NCBI GenBank assembly: GCA_964640325.1
Contig: CAZXID010000006.1
Coordinates: forward strand, 1-64,000
DNA length: 64,000 nt
Source of the DNA: DAOQAU01 sp964640325
GTDB lineage: Bacteria; Cyanobacteriota; Vampirovibrionia; Gastranaerophilales; Gastranaerophilaceae
Reading direction: 5' to 3'
Shown here: positions 52,056 to 60,704 of the stretch, piece after piece
How the letters are laid out: every line of letters starts with the position of its first letter
Numbering within the stretch: position 1 is the stretch's first letter
The notes under the pieces: generated by a model
Told to the model about the DNA's origin: nothing
Seen by the model: the letters and a program-made list of their open reading frames with translations, nothing else
Databases searched by the model: none
Program-made: the position numbers and the translations under genes

Positions 52056-53132
52056 CTAATTTTTATCCTTGTTGTAAACGTAAGCCAAAATTTCTGCAAC
52101 GGCAACAAACATATCTGCCGGTATTACCCCATCTAAAGGCACAAGCTTGTATAAGGCTTGTGCTAAGGGTTTGTTTTCCACAATAGGAATATTATTTTGT
52201 TGAGCAATTTCTCTGATTCTGAATGCCACATAATCTACTCCTTTGGCAATAACTTTTGGTGCCGGTGACTCAATTTTATCATATTTTAGGGCAACGGCAT
52301 AATGTGTAGGATTTGTAACAACCACATCTGCTCGCGGAATGTTTGCAAACATTCTCTGTCTTGCCATTTTAACCTGAATTGAGCGGATTTTGGCTTTGAT
52401 TTTGGGATCTCCTTCTGTGTCCTTCATTTCATCTTTAACTTCCTGTTTGGTCATTTTAATGGATTTTTCGTACTCATAGTCTTGATATTTTTTGTCAAAA
52501 AGCCCTAAAACTAACATTGCAAGGCATATATTTATAATCATTTGCCCTAAAATTGAACCTATTACAGCAAATGCAGTTACAACATCCATTCCAAGCAGCC
52601 CGAATAATTCGTCTTTTCTGCCGTTTACAACCGAAAATCCACACATACTTACTACGGCAAGTTTTATAAGTGATTTTACGAACTCTACCAGAGTTCTGGG
52701 CTCGACGGGGCTGAAAAGTTTTTTGGCTTTTTCCATCATTTTCATCGGCGAAAGAGTGCTAAATTTTATTTTGATTTTTTCTTTTGCAAAAACATGCCCT
52801 ACTTGAAAGCGAACTATTATAAATCCTGAAACTGCTAAAAAAATTAAAAATGGCAAAATTATTTGTCCGGTTGTTTTCGCAAATGGCAGCAGGATTAGCA
52901 GAATATCGTCTGTTCTGATATCTTTAGGGTTAAGATGGGTAAAAGTTTCATAAAATAAAATTTTCAGGTTAGATAAAATATAACCTGAAAAAAGGCTCAA
53001 AAGAGAGACGCCGGCTGTTATCATTAAGGCCGAAATTAAGTCCTGACTTTTAGAGATATTGCCTTTATCTCTTTCTTTTCCTCGTTTTCGGCCGGTAGCC
53101 CTTTCGGTTCTTTCTGCTGCTTGATTACCCAT
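52056..53132 (-). CDS. flhB: Flagellar export switch protein FlhB
   Basis: This 358-aa protein has four spans and a cytoplasmic domain that cuts itself to switch export from rod/hook to filament. The cleavage motif NPTH starts at Asn274 (VVTNPTHYAVAL). The family helix ending in RERMFANIPRADVV-like sequence (ARQRMFANIPRADVVVTNP) precedes it. The basic N-terminus (RTERATGRKRGKERDKGNIS) is of usual kind. Confidence 0.95.
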   Translation of the reverse strand: MGNQAAERTERATGRKRGKERDKGNISKSQDLISALMITAGVSLLSLFSGYILSNLKILFYETFTHLNPKDIRTDDILLILLPFAKTTGQIILPFLIFLAVSGFIIVRFQVGHVFAKEKIKIKFSTLSPMKMMEKAKKLFSPVEPRTLVEFVKSLIKLAVVSMCGFSVVNGRKDELFGLLGMDVVTAFAVIGSILGQMIINICLAMLVLGLFDKKYQDYEYEKSIKMTKQEVKDEMKDTEGDPKIKAKIRSIQVKMARQRMFANIPRADVVVTNPTHYAVALKYDKIESPAPKVIAKGVDYVAFRIREIAQQNNIPIVENKPLAQALYKLVPLDGVIPADMFVAVAEILAYVYNKDKN

Positions 53133-53157
53133 TTATTTTTTCGACCTTCCTTTTGTA

Positions 53158-53940
53158 TTAGAAAATTATAGCAATTGCGGTAAATAATTTTTCAATAATA
53201 CTTTGTATATAAGAACTCATTCCGAGTAAAAACATAATTATCAGCGACAAGCCGATATATATTTTAAGGGGCATTGCCACCATAAAAATGTTCATTTGAG
53301 GCATCATTTTTGCCGTGAAGCCCAAAAGCACATCTGTGATAAGTAAAACAGAGAAAATAGGTAGTGCAATTCCGAATGCCATGGAAAAAATTTGCCCTGT
53401 CATAAAAATGCTTTCTTGTGTGAGTTGTCCGTTGAAAATAAATCCATATCCCGGTGGGATTACGGCAAAGCTCTTATATACGGCTGAAAAAAGCCATTGA
53501 TGAGCATTTAGGCTTATAAAAATTATTGAAGTTAAAATTACGTAGCCTTGCCCTAAAATAGGTGCGCTCATTCCTGTAAGCGGATTTAGTGCTTGCGCTG
53601 CTGCAAGCCCCATTTGGATAGCAATTATTTCTGATGCCATTTCTACAGCCGTAAACACCAGATTTGAAATAAATCCTATTATATAGCCTATGCTAAATTC
53701 TTTTAAAAGTATAATCGTCAATTCCGGAATGTTTGTCGGGAGTTGAAATCCGCTTTTTGCAAGAACTAAAGGATAAATTATAAAAGCAACCAAAGCCACA
53801 AACCATGCTTTTATTTGTGCGGGTATCGGATAGGTCGAAAATATTGGCGCAGAAGCCATTAGTCCTCCCAGTCTTGTAAAAACCACGATAAACAGAATCA
53901 AGTTATATGGAGATAATAAAACTAACAAATCTGTGGGCAT
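53158..53940 (-). CDS. fliR: Flagellar export protein FliR
   Basis: This 260-aa membrane component of the FliPQR export channel has about six spans. FTRLGGLMASAPIFSTYPIP near residue 22, LLKEFSIGYIIGFISNLVF and AMPLKIYIGLSLIIMFL are family-like. GAGGT precedes the ATG. It lies between fliQ and flhB, eight and 25 bases away. Confidence 0.94.
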   Translation of the reverse strand: MPTDLLVLLSPYNLILFIVVFTRLGGLMASAPIFSTYPIPAQIKAWFVALVAFIIYPLVLAKSGFQLPTNIPELTIILLKEFSIGYIIGFISNLVFTAVEMASEIIAIQMGLAAAQALNPLTGMSAPILGQGYVILTSIIFISLNAHQWLFSAVYKSFAVIPPGYGFIFNGQLTQESIFMTGQIFSMAFGIALPIFSVLLITDVLLGFTAKMMPQMNIFMVAMPLKIYIGLSLIIMFLLGMSSYIQSIIEKLFTAIAIIF

Positions 53941-53948
53941 TTTTACCT

Positions 53949-54215
53949 CTAAAGCAATCCGGGAATGGCATCAAAAAGCTCATGAATATTTGATATAAAT
54001 AAACTCATCATCCAAGGCATTAATATAATAAGAGTAACTATTCCGGCAATTATTTTGGGGACAAATGTTAGAGTTGATTCTTGGATTTGTGTAATAGTTT
54101 GAAAAATACTCACTATAAGCCCTACTACAACACTTACGATTAAAACAGGTGCGGCAAGTTCTAAAATTAATATAAAAGTTTTTTGCATTATTGATATTAT
54201 AACTTCTTGTTCCAT
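53949..54215 (-). CDS. fliQ: Flagellar export protein FliQ
   Basis: This 88-aa protein has two spans and the conserved hairpin VGLIVSIFQTITQIQESTLT and FVPKI (about 34-58). Four copies join FliP and FliR in the export channel. AAGGAT stands before the ATG. It lies 13 bases after fliP. Confidence 0.95.
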   Translation of the reverse strand: MEQEVIISIMQKTFILILELAAPVLIVSVVVGLIVSIFQTITQIQESTLTFVPKIIAGIVTLIILMPWMMSLFISNIHELFDAIPGLL

Positions 54216-54228
54216 TTTTTAATCCTTG

Positions 54229-54987
54229 TCAGGTTACGAAACTTTCCACCAATGATTTTACTATCAGATACCATCCGTCAACCATAACAAATAAAATGAT
54301 TTTAAACGGAAGGGCAATCATTGTAGGGGGTAAAAACAGCATCCCCATTGAAACTAAAATGCTCGAAACAACCATATCAACTACCAAAAAAGGCAGAAAA
54401 ATCACAAAACCTATTTTAAAAGCCGTATTTAATTCGCTTAAAATAAAAGATGGAAGTAAAATATAAGTCGGTACATCCTTTTTTGTTTTTGGTTTTTCGA
54501 CTTTGGCCATCTTTATAAAAAGAGCCAGGTTTTTTTCATCGGTTTGTTTAAACATAAAATCTCTTGCCGGAATAATTGCTCGGTCAAGTGCAGCCTGTTG
54601 AGTAATTTGATTTTTCATATAAGGTTGTATTGCTGTGTCATTAATTTTATTAATTGTCGGGGACATAATAAAAAATGTCAGAATCAGAGCAAGTCCGGAC
54701 AATACCTGGGTAGGTGGCAGTGAACCTACGCCGATAGCCTGTCTTGTAAGAGCAAGTACAATAATAATCCTTACAAAAGAGGTGGTCATGATAAAAATAC
54801 TTGGCGCAAGGGTTAGAATTGTCATCCAAATGAGAATTTGTACTCCGTTTGAAAATTCTTGGGGAGTATTGGCGGTTTTCATTCCTATATTAATATTTGG
54901 AAATGCTATTGCGCAGTGTGCCATTGGTACAAACAAAAGCATTGCCGCCAATACAAAAAGCATTTTTTTCAAAATACTTGACTTCAT
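54229..54987 (-). CDS. fliP: Flagellar export protein FliP
   Basis: This is a 252-aa protein with a cleavable signal sequence (MKSSILKKMLFVLAAMLLFV). I chose ATG 54987 with GGAGG upstream; the longer frame starts at TTG 55005. Family features are LTLAPSIFIMTTSFVRIIIV, RQAIGVGSLPPTQVLSGLAL and the C-terminal VVDMVVSSILVSMGMLFLPP. It heads the leftward order fliP-fliQ-fliR-flhB-flhA. Filament, motor and hook genes lie outside the window. Confidence 0.95.
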   Translation of the reverse strand: MKSSILKKMLFVLAAMLLFVPMAHCAIAFPNINIGMKTANTPQEFSNGVQILIWMTILTLAPSIFIMTTSFVRIIIVLALTRQAIGVGSLPPTQVLSGLALILTFFIMSPTINKINDTAIQPYMKNQITQQAALDRAIIPARDFMFKQTDEKNLALFIKMAKVEKPKTKKDVPTYILLPSFILSELNTAFKIGFVIFLPFLVVDMVVSSILVSMGMLFLPPTMIALPFKIILFVMVDGWYLIVKSLVESFVT

Positions 54988-55100
54988 TTTTCTTTTTTCC
55001 TCCAAGCCTATTTTTAATTATACTTATCCCAGAATAATATAATAGCAGTTAAGGAAAAATAAGACCAATTCTTAATTAAACTTTAAATAGTATATACTGC

Positions 55101-56618
55101 TTAATTTTTGAACCAATTTTTGTTAAATTTTAAGCTTACTTCATGTTTTTGACAATATTTTATTAAGTCTTCTTTTAATTCTTTTGCCATAATATACATT
55201 GCAAGACAGTTAGGAACAGCCATACCGAGCATCATTGAATCTGTTAGATTAATAACCGTATTAACGTTCATAATAGCACCCAAAACAGTAAAGGTTAAAA
55301 ACCATAATTGATAAAAAAGTGTTCGTTTTTTGCCTTCACCCACAATGTAATTCCATGCTTTTTGCCCGTAATATGCCCATGAAATAAGGGTTGTTAATGC
55401 AAAAAGGATTACAATAACAGACAAAATGTATTTAAACCATGGGAAAATTGATTCAAAAGCGGAGGAGGTAAGTTCTATTCCGGTAACCCCTGTCGTATAA
55501 TTCTTATAAACACCTGAAGAAACGATAATTCCCGCCGAAAGCAAACAAACAAGCCCTGTCAAAAAAGGTTCAATAAGTGCAATAAACCCTTGCGAAATAG
55601 GCTCATCCGTCTGTGCGGGCGCATAAACAATCGGTGCAGACCCCGTTCCCGCTTCATTTGTCTGAACAGAACGCCTCATCCCGATAATCATAATTCCTAT
55701 GATTCCTCCTGCAACAGAAGAAGGGAAAAATGCTTCTTTTACCATAATATAAAAGGTATATGGCAGATTGTGCCAATTTGCAATTAAAATTATAATTCCG
55801 GCAAAAAGGTACAAATAAATCATAAACGGCACGGCTTTCATCGCAACTTTAGTTATGACTTTAACCCCGCCTATTATAATCATTCCCATTAAAATCGCAC
55901 AAACTAAACCGATAAGCCAGTTATAACCGTGCAGTATTCCTGTTTCGCCGCCTGCAATATTTATAATCTGTCTTGTGGTCTGATTAATCTGAATCATGTT
56001 TCCGCCTGTTAGTGCTCCGCCTATGCAAAGCCAGGCAAAAACAACGGCCAAAGGTTGTCCGAGCCAGCGCATTTTTCTTCTTGTAAGACCATGTGCTATA
56101 AAATGCATCGGGCCGCCCGCGACGGTTCCGTCGGGTAAAAATTTTCTGTATTTTAATGAAAGCGAAACTTCGGCAAACTTAAGCGTCATACCCAATACCG
56201 CCCCAAACATTATCCAAAGTGCCGCCCCAGGTCCCCCGATTGAAATTGAGATGGCCACACCTGCTATTGTGCCAAGCCCTACAGTGCCAGAAAGTGCAGA
56301 CATCAAAGCCCCAAGAGGAGAAATTTCTCCTTCCGCAGTATTTTCTTTCGGTTTGCTTAAAATTTCAAAAGAGTGCTTGAGCCCCCAAATTCCTATCCAG
56401 CGGAAATAAAAGGTAAAAAACAATCCCGCAGCAAGAATCCATAGGATAATTACAGGGATTTCAACTCCCAAAAGCGTTACAGGGAAAAACATTATACCCG
56501 AAACTTTTTCTGAAACAGGGGTAACATATTTGTCTATTTCTTTGTCCAAATTAAACGCAAAAACACTTTGCAAACTGCACATAAACATAAATAGGGTTAA
56601 AAATAGCTTTTTCAACAT
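55101..56618 (-). CDS. Sodium:alanine symporter (AGCS family) with N-terminal signal-like segment
   Basis: This 505-aa symporter takes up alanine or glycine with sodium. The AGCS core begins near residue 75 (FRWIGIWGLKHSFEI). It has SALSGTVGLGTIAGVAISIS, GGPMHFIAHG and MRRSVQTNEAGTGSAPIVYA, the last the AGCS signature with Asn-Glu-Ala-Gly. Unlike the paralogue at 62882, it starts with a signal-peptide-like segment (MLKKLFLTLFMFMCSLQSVF). AGAGGAAG precedes the ATG. Confidence 0.93.
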   Translation of the reverse strand: MLKKLFLTLFMFMCSLQSVFAFNLDKEIDKYVTPVSEKVSGIMFFPVTLLGVEIPVIILWILAAGLFFTFYFRWIGIWGLKHSFEILSKPKENTAEGEISPLGALMSALSGTVGLGTIAGVAISISIGGPGAALWIMFGAVLGMTLKFAEVSLSLKYRKFLPDGTVAGGPMHFIAHGLTRRKMRWLGQPLAVVFAWLCIGGALTGGNMIQINQTTRQIINIAGGETGILHGYNWLIGLVCAILMGMIIIGGVKVITKVAMKAVPFMIYLYLFAGIIILIANWHNLPYTFYIMVKEAFFPSSVAGGIIGIMIIGMRRSVQTNEAGTGSAPIVYAPAQTDEPISQGFIALIEPFLTGLVCLLSAGIIVSSGVYKNYTTGVTGIELTSSAFESIFPWFKYILSVIVILFALTTLISWAYYGQKAWNYIVGEGKKRTLFYQLWFLTFTVLGAIMNVNTVINLTDSMMLGMAVPNCLAMYIMAKELKEDLIKYCQKHEVSLKFNKNWFKN

Positions 56619-56632
56619 CTCGCTTCCTCTTC

Positions 56633-56822
56633 CGTCATCCCGAACTTGTTTGACTTCTTTTCCCGAAATCTTTGATTTCGTGGAAAATGTCCTTACGGCT
56701 CATTTAAATTGTCCAATCTTTAGCTTTTGTTGTCAATAGTATCGGGATCTAACCAACGGGGCAATTAAAAAACAATTGTAAATCGCAATGCCGGTAAGAT
56801 GCTGAATCAAGTTCAGCATGAC
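56633..56822. repeat. Diverged GTCAT-type repeat region
   Basis: It runs from CGTCATCCCGAACTTGTTTG to GATGCTGAATCAAGTTCAGCATGACA-type sequence; the right end is itself a palindrome (TGCTGAATCAAGTTCAGCA). Between them lie other inverted segments such as CGAAATCTTTGATTTCG. It fills most of the 381-base gap before the gene at 57000; I saw nothing else there. Confidence 0.6.
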
Positions 56823-56999
56823 AATATTCTGTAATCACTTGAACAATCGTATCAAAAACAACATTCAAAAAAACCTTTCTTTAAGAATTTGTTGCAAAAA
56901 AATAATTAAGAAATATTAATTTTAAATCTAAAAACGCAATTATTTTTATGTTTATTCTTTATTAAAATGTTATAAATTAGTTAAAAAACGGAGAAAATT

Positions 57000-57266
57000 A
57001 TGTTAAGTATTGCGGGAATATCAAGGCAAATTGCTTTTGAGAAAAAACAAGATAAGCTTAATCCCCGAAAAACCGCCCCTCATAAAATTATACTTGCTGA
57101 AGACTTTAATCATTTATGCTATACAACTTACGAGGGTACAGAAGTTCCTACAGAGACCCCTAAAGCCCCGACTATAGTTAATAAAATAAATAGATATTTT
57201 AAAGAAACAATGAAAAAAAGGAAGCCGCGCTCAGTTAAAGAATTAATAGCAACAGGAAAGTTATAA
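57000..57266 (+). CDS. Small basic hypothetical protein
   Basis: This 88-aa protein is Lys/Arg/Thr/Pro-rich and begins MLSIAGISRQIAFEKKQ, a Phe-containing start like other tagged hypotheticals. It ends in a basic helix (KKRKPRSVKELIATGKL). GGAGA precedes the ATG. No family recognised. It is convergent with the glycosyltransferase gene. Confidence 0.5.
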   Translation: MLSIAGISRQIAFEKKQDKLNPRKTAPHKIILAEDFNHLCYTTYEGTEVPTETPKAPTIVNKINRYFKETMKKRKPRSVKELIATGKL

Positions 57267-57280
57267 TATAAAAATATAAT

Positions 57281-58369
57281 TTAGTTGACATTTTCTAAAT
57301 AATTTAGAGCACAATTTTGTTCACAAAAAGATTTAGCCGTATTTATAGAGTTTTGTATAATCTTTTCTTTATCTTCAAAGTTTTTAATTTTAATTAAAGT
57401 TTCTTTGATTTTTTGTGTTGTCGGTTCGCATAAAAATCCGTTTTCACCGTCTTTTATTATTCCGTCAATCCCGTCGCTTTTCGTGCAAACTGTAATACAT
57501 TCCGATGCCATAGCTTCTAAATACACCATGCCAAAGGTTTCTCTGACACTCGGTAATACAAAAATGTGGGAATTTTTCATTTGCTCCAAAACTTCTTCGT
57601 TTGAAATTTTTCCCACAAATTTTATGTTTTTTGAGGCGATTTTTCTTAATTTTATAAGTTCGGGGCCCTCTCCGATAACGGTAAGTTCAAAATCTTCCAA
57701 ATCGTTTACTGCTTTAATTAATTTGTCAATATTTTTGCGTTTGATTAAATTGGCGCAGGTAATTATCTTAATAGGTGAATAGGTGAATAGGTGAATAGGT
57801 GAATAAGTAAATGAAATATTTATTCCTGATGGTGCGACAAAGGTTTTATCTGCTAAATCAGGGTAAAGTTCACAGAACTTCTTTTGTAAAACAAAAGAGC
57901 GGCAGGCAATTTTTTTTGAATTTTTATAAGCATCTTCCAGTTTTTTCTTAAAGTAAAATTTGTAAACAGGGTTTGTCAAAACTTCAATATCGGAGCAGTG
58001 AACTGCGCACACGAGAGGAATATTATATTCTTTTGCTATTTTATTTGCCCAAATAATTCCTGAGGGCATGTGCGTCACAATAATATCATAACTTTTTAAA
58101 TCAATTTCAATTGGAAGTTTTTTTGTAATATCACCCAAAAAAGGGCTAAAGTAATTTACGTTAAAAATCCGTACATTTTCATATTCGTAAAAACCGTTTT
58201 TGTGAAAAACCTTGCCCCTTAAAAAACTGTTTAGCAGAAAATTCGGCCTTATTACATCGACATGGTGTTTAAATTGTATCCAATTTGCAACAAAACGGTG
58301 TAAAGTCAAGGGGCAGTTCTTTTCCCCCTTGGTCAAGGGATATAAGTCGGTTACAAACAAAATTTTCAT
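57281..58369 (-). CDS. Family 4 glycosyltransferase with octamer-encoded insert
   Basis: This 362-aa GT-B enzyme has an acceptor domain (MKILFVTDLYPLTKGEKNCP) and a donor domain with VGKISNEEV, then FVLPSVRETFGMVYLEAMAS, containing the E-x7-E pair near residue 270. An insert SFTYSPIHLFTYSPIK at about 185-200, where the two domains join, is coded by five octamers. It probably adds sugars to LPS or another glycan. Donor and acceptor cannot be told. It is divergent from the GH57 gene. Confidence 0.88.
   Translation of the reverse strand: MKILFVTDLYPLTKGEKNCPLTLHRFVANWIQFKHHVDVIRPNFLLNSFLRGKVFHKNGFYEYENVRIFNVNYFSPFLGDITKKLPIEIDLKSYDIIVTHMPSGIIWANKIAKEYNIPLVCAVHCSDIEVLTNPVYKFYFKKKLEDAYKNSKKIACRSFVLQKKFCELYPDLADKTFVAPSGINISFTYSPIHLFTYSPIKIITCANLIKRKNIDKLIKAVNDLEDFELTVIGEGPELIKLRKIASKNIKFVGKISNEEVLEQMKNSHIFVLPSVRETFGMVYLEAMASECITVCTKSDGIDGIIKDGENGFLCEPTTQKIKETLIKIKNFEDKEKIIQNSINTAKSFCEQNCALNYLENVN
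57773..57812. repeat. Octamer array AGGTGAAT x4 plus AAGTAAAT inside a glycosyltransferase gene
   Basis: Four exact AGGTGAAT units and one AAGTAAAT follow without gaps. On the minus strand they are translated; because 8 and 3 share no factor, the peptide repeats every eight residues. Confidence 0.9.
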
Positions 58370-58421
58370 GAGATAAGTATAACATATTTTAAAAAACTAT
58401 ATATTTTTTTAAAAAAGTTGG

Positions 58422-58427
58422 TATAAT
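58422..58427 (+). promoter_or_regulatory. Extended -10 box abutting the GH57 start
   Basis: TTGGTATAAT ends at 58427 and the ATG is at 58435, where transcription would begin. No Shine-Dalgarno fits between, so a leaderless mRNA is likely. Confidence 0.55.
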
Positions 58428-58434
58428 AAACCTA

Positions 58435-60684
58435 ATGAGTTTAAATGTTGGAAAAAAATTATCAATCGCATTCTACTGGCACTTTCATCAGCCGCCATAT
58501 CAGCTAAGTGAGGAAAGTGATTATCTTATGCCTTGGGTTCGTTTACACGCGGTAAAAGATTATCTTGATATGCTTTTGATTATGAAAGATTTTCCAAGGT
58601 TAAAATTAAACTTTAATTTTGTGCCGACTTTGCTGGATGCTTTAATCGAATACGGTGAAAAAAATTATCATGACATACATTCAAGACTTACCGTAACTCC
58701 GATTGAAGAATTGTCTGCAGAAGATAAGGAGTTTATTTTAAACAATTTTTTTGATGCAAATTATAATTCAATGATTTGCCCAAACGAGCCTTATGATAGA
58801 CTTTATCAGAAACGTTGCAAGCCGGAGGGCTTGAGTATAAATGATTTTTCTAAACAGGAGTTTTCAGACATAATGGCATGGTTTAATCTGGCCTGGATTG
58901 ATCCTGTTTTTAAGGAAATATTTCCTGAATTTTCATCGCTTTTGGAAAAAGGCGAAAATTATTCACTTGAAGATAGAATTAACATAATTGAGCTTCACAG
59001 AAAAATCATAAAGATGATTATTCCCACATACAGACAATATTTGGAGCAAGGAAAAATAGAAATTACCACAAGCCCTTATTATCATCCTATTTTACCTATT
59101 TTGCTTGATGTAAAGTCTGCACAAAAAAATCTTTCTACTCCGGATATTAATTTAACGGATTTGGGAATGGCGGAAGACGCCAAAAATCAGACAAAAATGG
59201 CGCTTGACAGAGTTGAACAAATTTTTGGGAAAAGACCTCAGGGCGTTTGGCCGCCGGAACATTCTATGAGTCCGGAGGAGCTTGAGATGTTCAAAGATTT
59301 AGGGATAAATTGGACAATTTCAGACGAGGGAATTTTGTCAAACTCAATAAATTTTGAATTTATAAGAGATTTTAAAGGATACCTTGAAGACCCTTATTTT
59401 CTTATGAAATCTTATCAATATAAAACCCAAAGCAGTAATATAAAAATTGTTTTCAGGGATTCGGTAATCCCTAACCTGATAAGTTTTGAATATTCAAATC
59501 ATGATTCAAAACTCGCGGCAAGTGATTTATACGACAGGATAAAGGTCATTCAAAATAAATTAAAATCTTCACCTGACGAGCATCATCTTTTGACAATTGC
59601 AATGGACGGGGAAAATTGCTGGGAAAATTACCCTCAAGACGGAATAATTTTTTTAAAAAAGATTTATTCACTTCTTGAAAAAGACGATTCTATTGAAACT
59701 GTTTTACTCAGTGATTATCTTGAGGCTGAAAAACAGCACAAAAAACTTGAAAAAATTTGTACAGGGTCTTGGATAAACAAGAACTTTCAATTGTGGTTGG
59801 CAGAGCCTGTTAAAAATATTGCATGGCAATTTTTAAAGCAAACAAAAGATGATTTTGAGAAATTAAAGAAAGTTAATCCTGAAAACCCCAATATTGAACA
59901 GGCATACAAAGAGCTTATGATAGCTCAGGGCAGTGATTGGTTTTGGTGGTTTGGAGAACCTAATGATTCAGGACAGGATCATGTTTTTGATTATATGTTC
60001 AGAGAACACCTCAAAAATGTATATAAATTTTTTGATGCAGAATATCCCGAGCGCTTGGATGATCCTTTTCTTGCCATTGATTCTGAGCCGGTAAGATATC
60101 CTAAATGTTTTTTCACACCTTTACTTGACGGGGTGGAACACGTAAATGACCAGTGGGAAAATGCAGGATGTATTAATATGCCCGATGGCCCTTCAAGACA
60201 GGAAAATAAACTTTTTGATAAAATTTGCTACGGTGCCGATAAGAACAATTTTTATTTCAGATTATATTTAAACGAATTTTTTCAGGAGACTTTTTTAGAC
60301 AGTATGTTTTTATCCCAACTTTATCTGTACATGAAAAACGGTGACAGAAAACAGTTGCTTTCTCCAATGAGGCTTGTTAATCAGACTGAAAATATTTTTC
60401 CTATCATGAAAGAAAAATTTCATAATGAAATAAGAATTTCAATAATCAATAATAAGCTTTATTCTATTCGTTTAATAAAATCAATGCTCGGAGGGGTTTG
60501 GGTTGCAAAACACTCAAAGGATATGAAGGTGGCATTTGAGAAAGTTTTTGATGTGAGCGTGCCTTTTGACGATATTGATATAAAAAGCGGAGAAAAACTG
60601 GAATTTTTTATTGCTAACGCAAATTTCGGAATAAAAGATACTTTTGTGCCGCAGGATCATCTGCTTACAATACAAAGACCATAG
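58435..60684 (+). CDS. Glycoside hydrolase family 57 protein
   Basis: This 749-aa GH57-type alpha-glucan enzyme has motif 1 YWHFHQPPYQ (about 14-23), the region GVWPPEHSMSPEELEMFKDL with the likely nucleophile glutamate (about 270-289), and AMDGENCWENYPQDG (about 393-407) with the likely acid Asp. The C-terminal 200 residues resemble a CBM9/DOMON-like carbohydrate-binding fold. No signal peptide is seen, so it probably acts on glycogen in the cytoplasm. Alpha-amylase, glucanotransferase or branching activity remains open. Confidence 0.85.
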   Translation: MSLNVGKKLSIAFYWHFHQPPYQLSEESDYLMPWVRLHAVKDYLDMLLIMKDFPRLKLNFNFVPTLLDALIEYGEKNYHDIHSRLTVTPIEELSAEDKEFILNNFFDANYNSMICPNEPYDRLYQKRCKPEGLSINDFSKQEFSDIMAWFNLAWIDPVFKEIFPEFSSLLEKGENYSLEDRINIIELHRKIIKMIIPTYRQYLEQGKIEITTSPYYHPILPILLDVKSAQKNLSTPDINLTDLGMAEDAKNQTKMALDRVEQIFGKRPQGVWPPEHSMSPEELEMFKDLGINWTISDEGILSNSINFEFIRDFKGYLEDPYFLMKSYQYKTQSSNIKIVFRDSVIPNLISFEYSNHDSKLAASDLYDRIKVIQNKLKSSPDEHHLLTIAMDGENCWENYPQDGIIFLKKIYSLLEKDDSIETVLLSDYLEAEKQHKKLEKICTGSWINKNFQLWLAEPVKNIAWQFLKQTKDDFEKLKKVNPENPNIEQAYKELMIAQGSDWFWWFGEPNDSGQDHVFDYMFREHLKNVYKFFDAEYPERLDDPFLAIDSEPVRYPKCFFTPLLDGVEHVNDQWENAGCINMPDGPSRQENKLFDKICYGADKNNFYFRLYLNEFFQETFLDSMFLSQLYLYMKNGDRKQLLSPMRLVNQTENIFPIMKEKFHNEIRISIINNKLYSIRLIKSMLGGVWVAKHSKDMKVAFEKVFDVSVPFDDIDIKSGEKLEFFIANANFGIKDTFVPQDHLLTIQRP

Positions 60685-60704
60685 GTTTCAGAGTTTTTAA
60701 ATAA

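Noticed and set aside
57773..57812. Possible CRISPR array
   Set aside because: Units are eight bases with no spacers, and no cas genes are present in the window.
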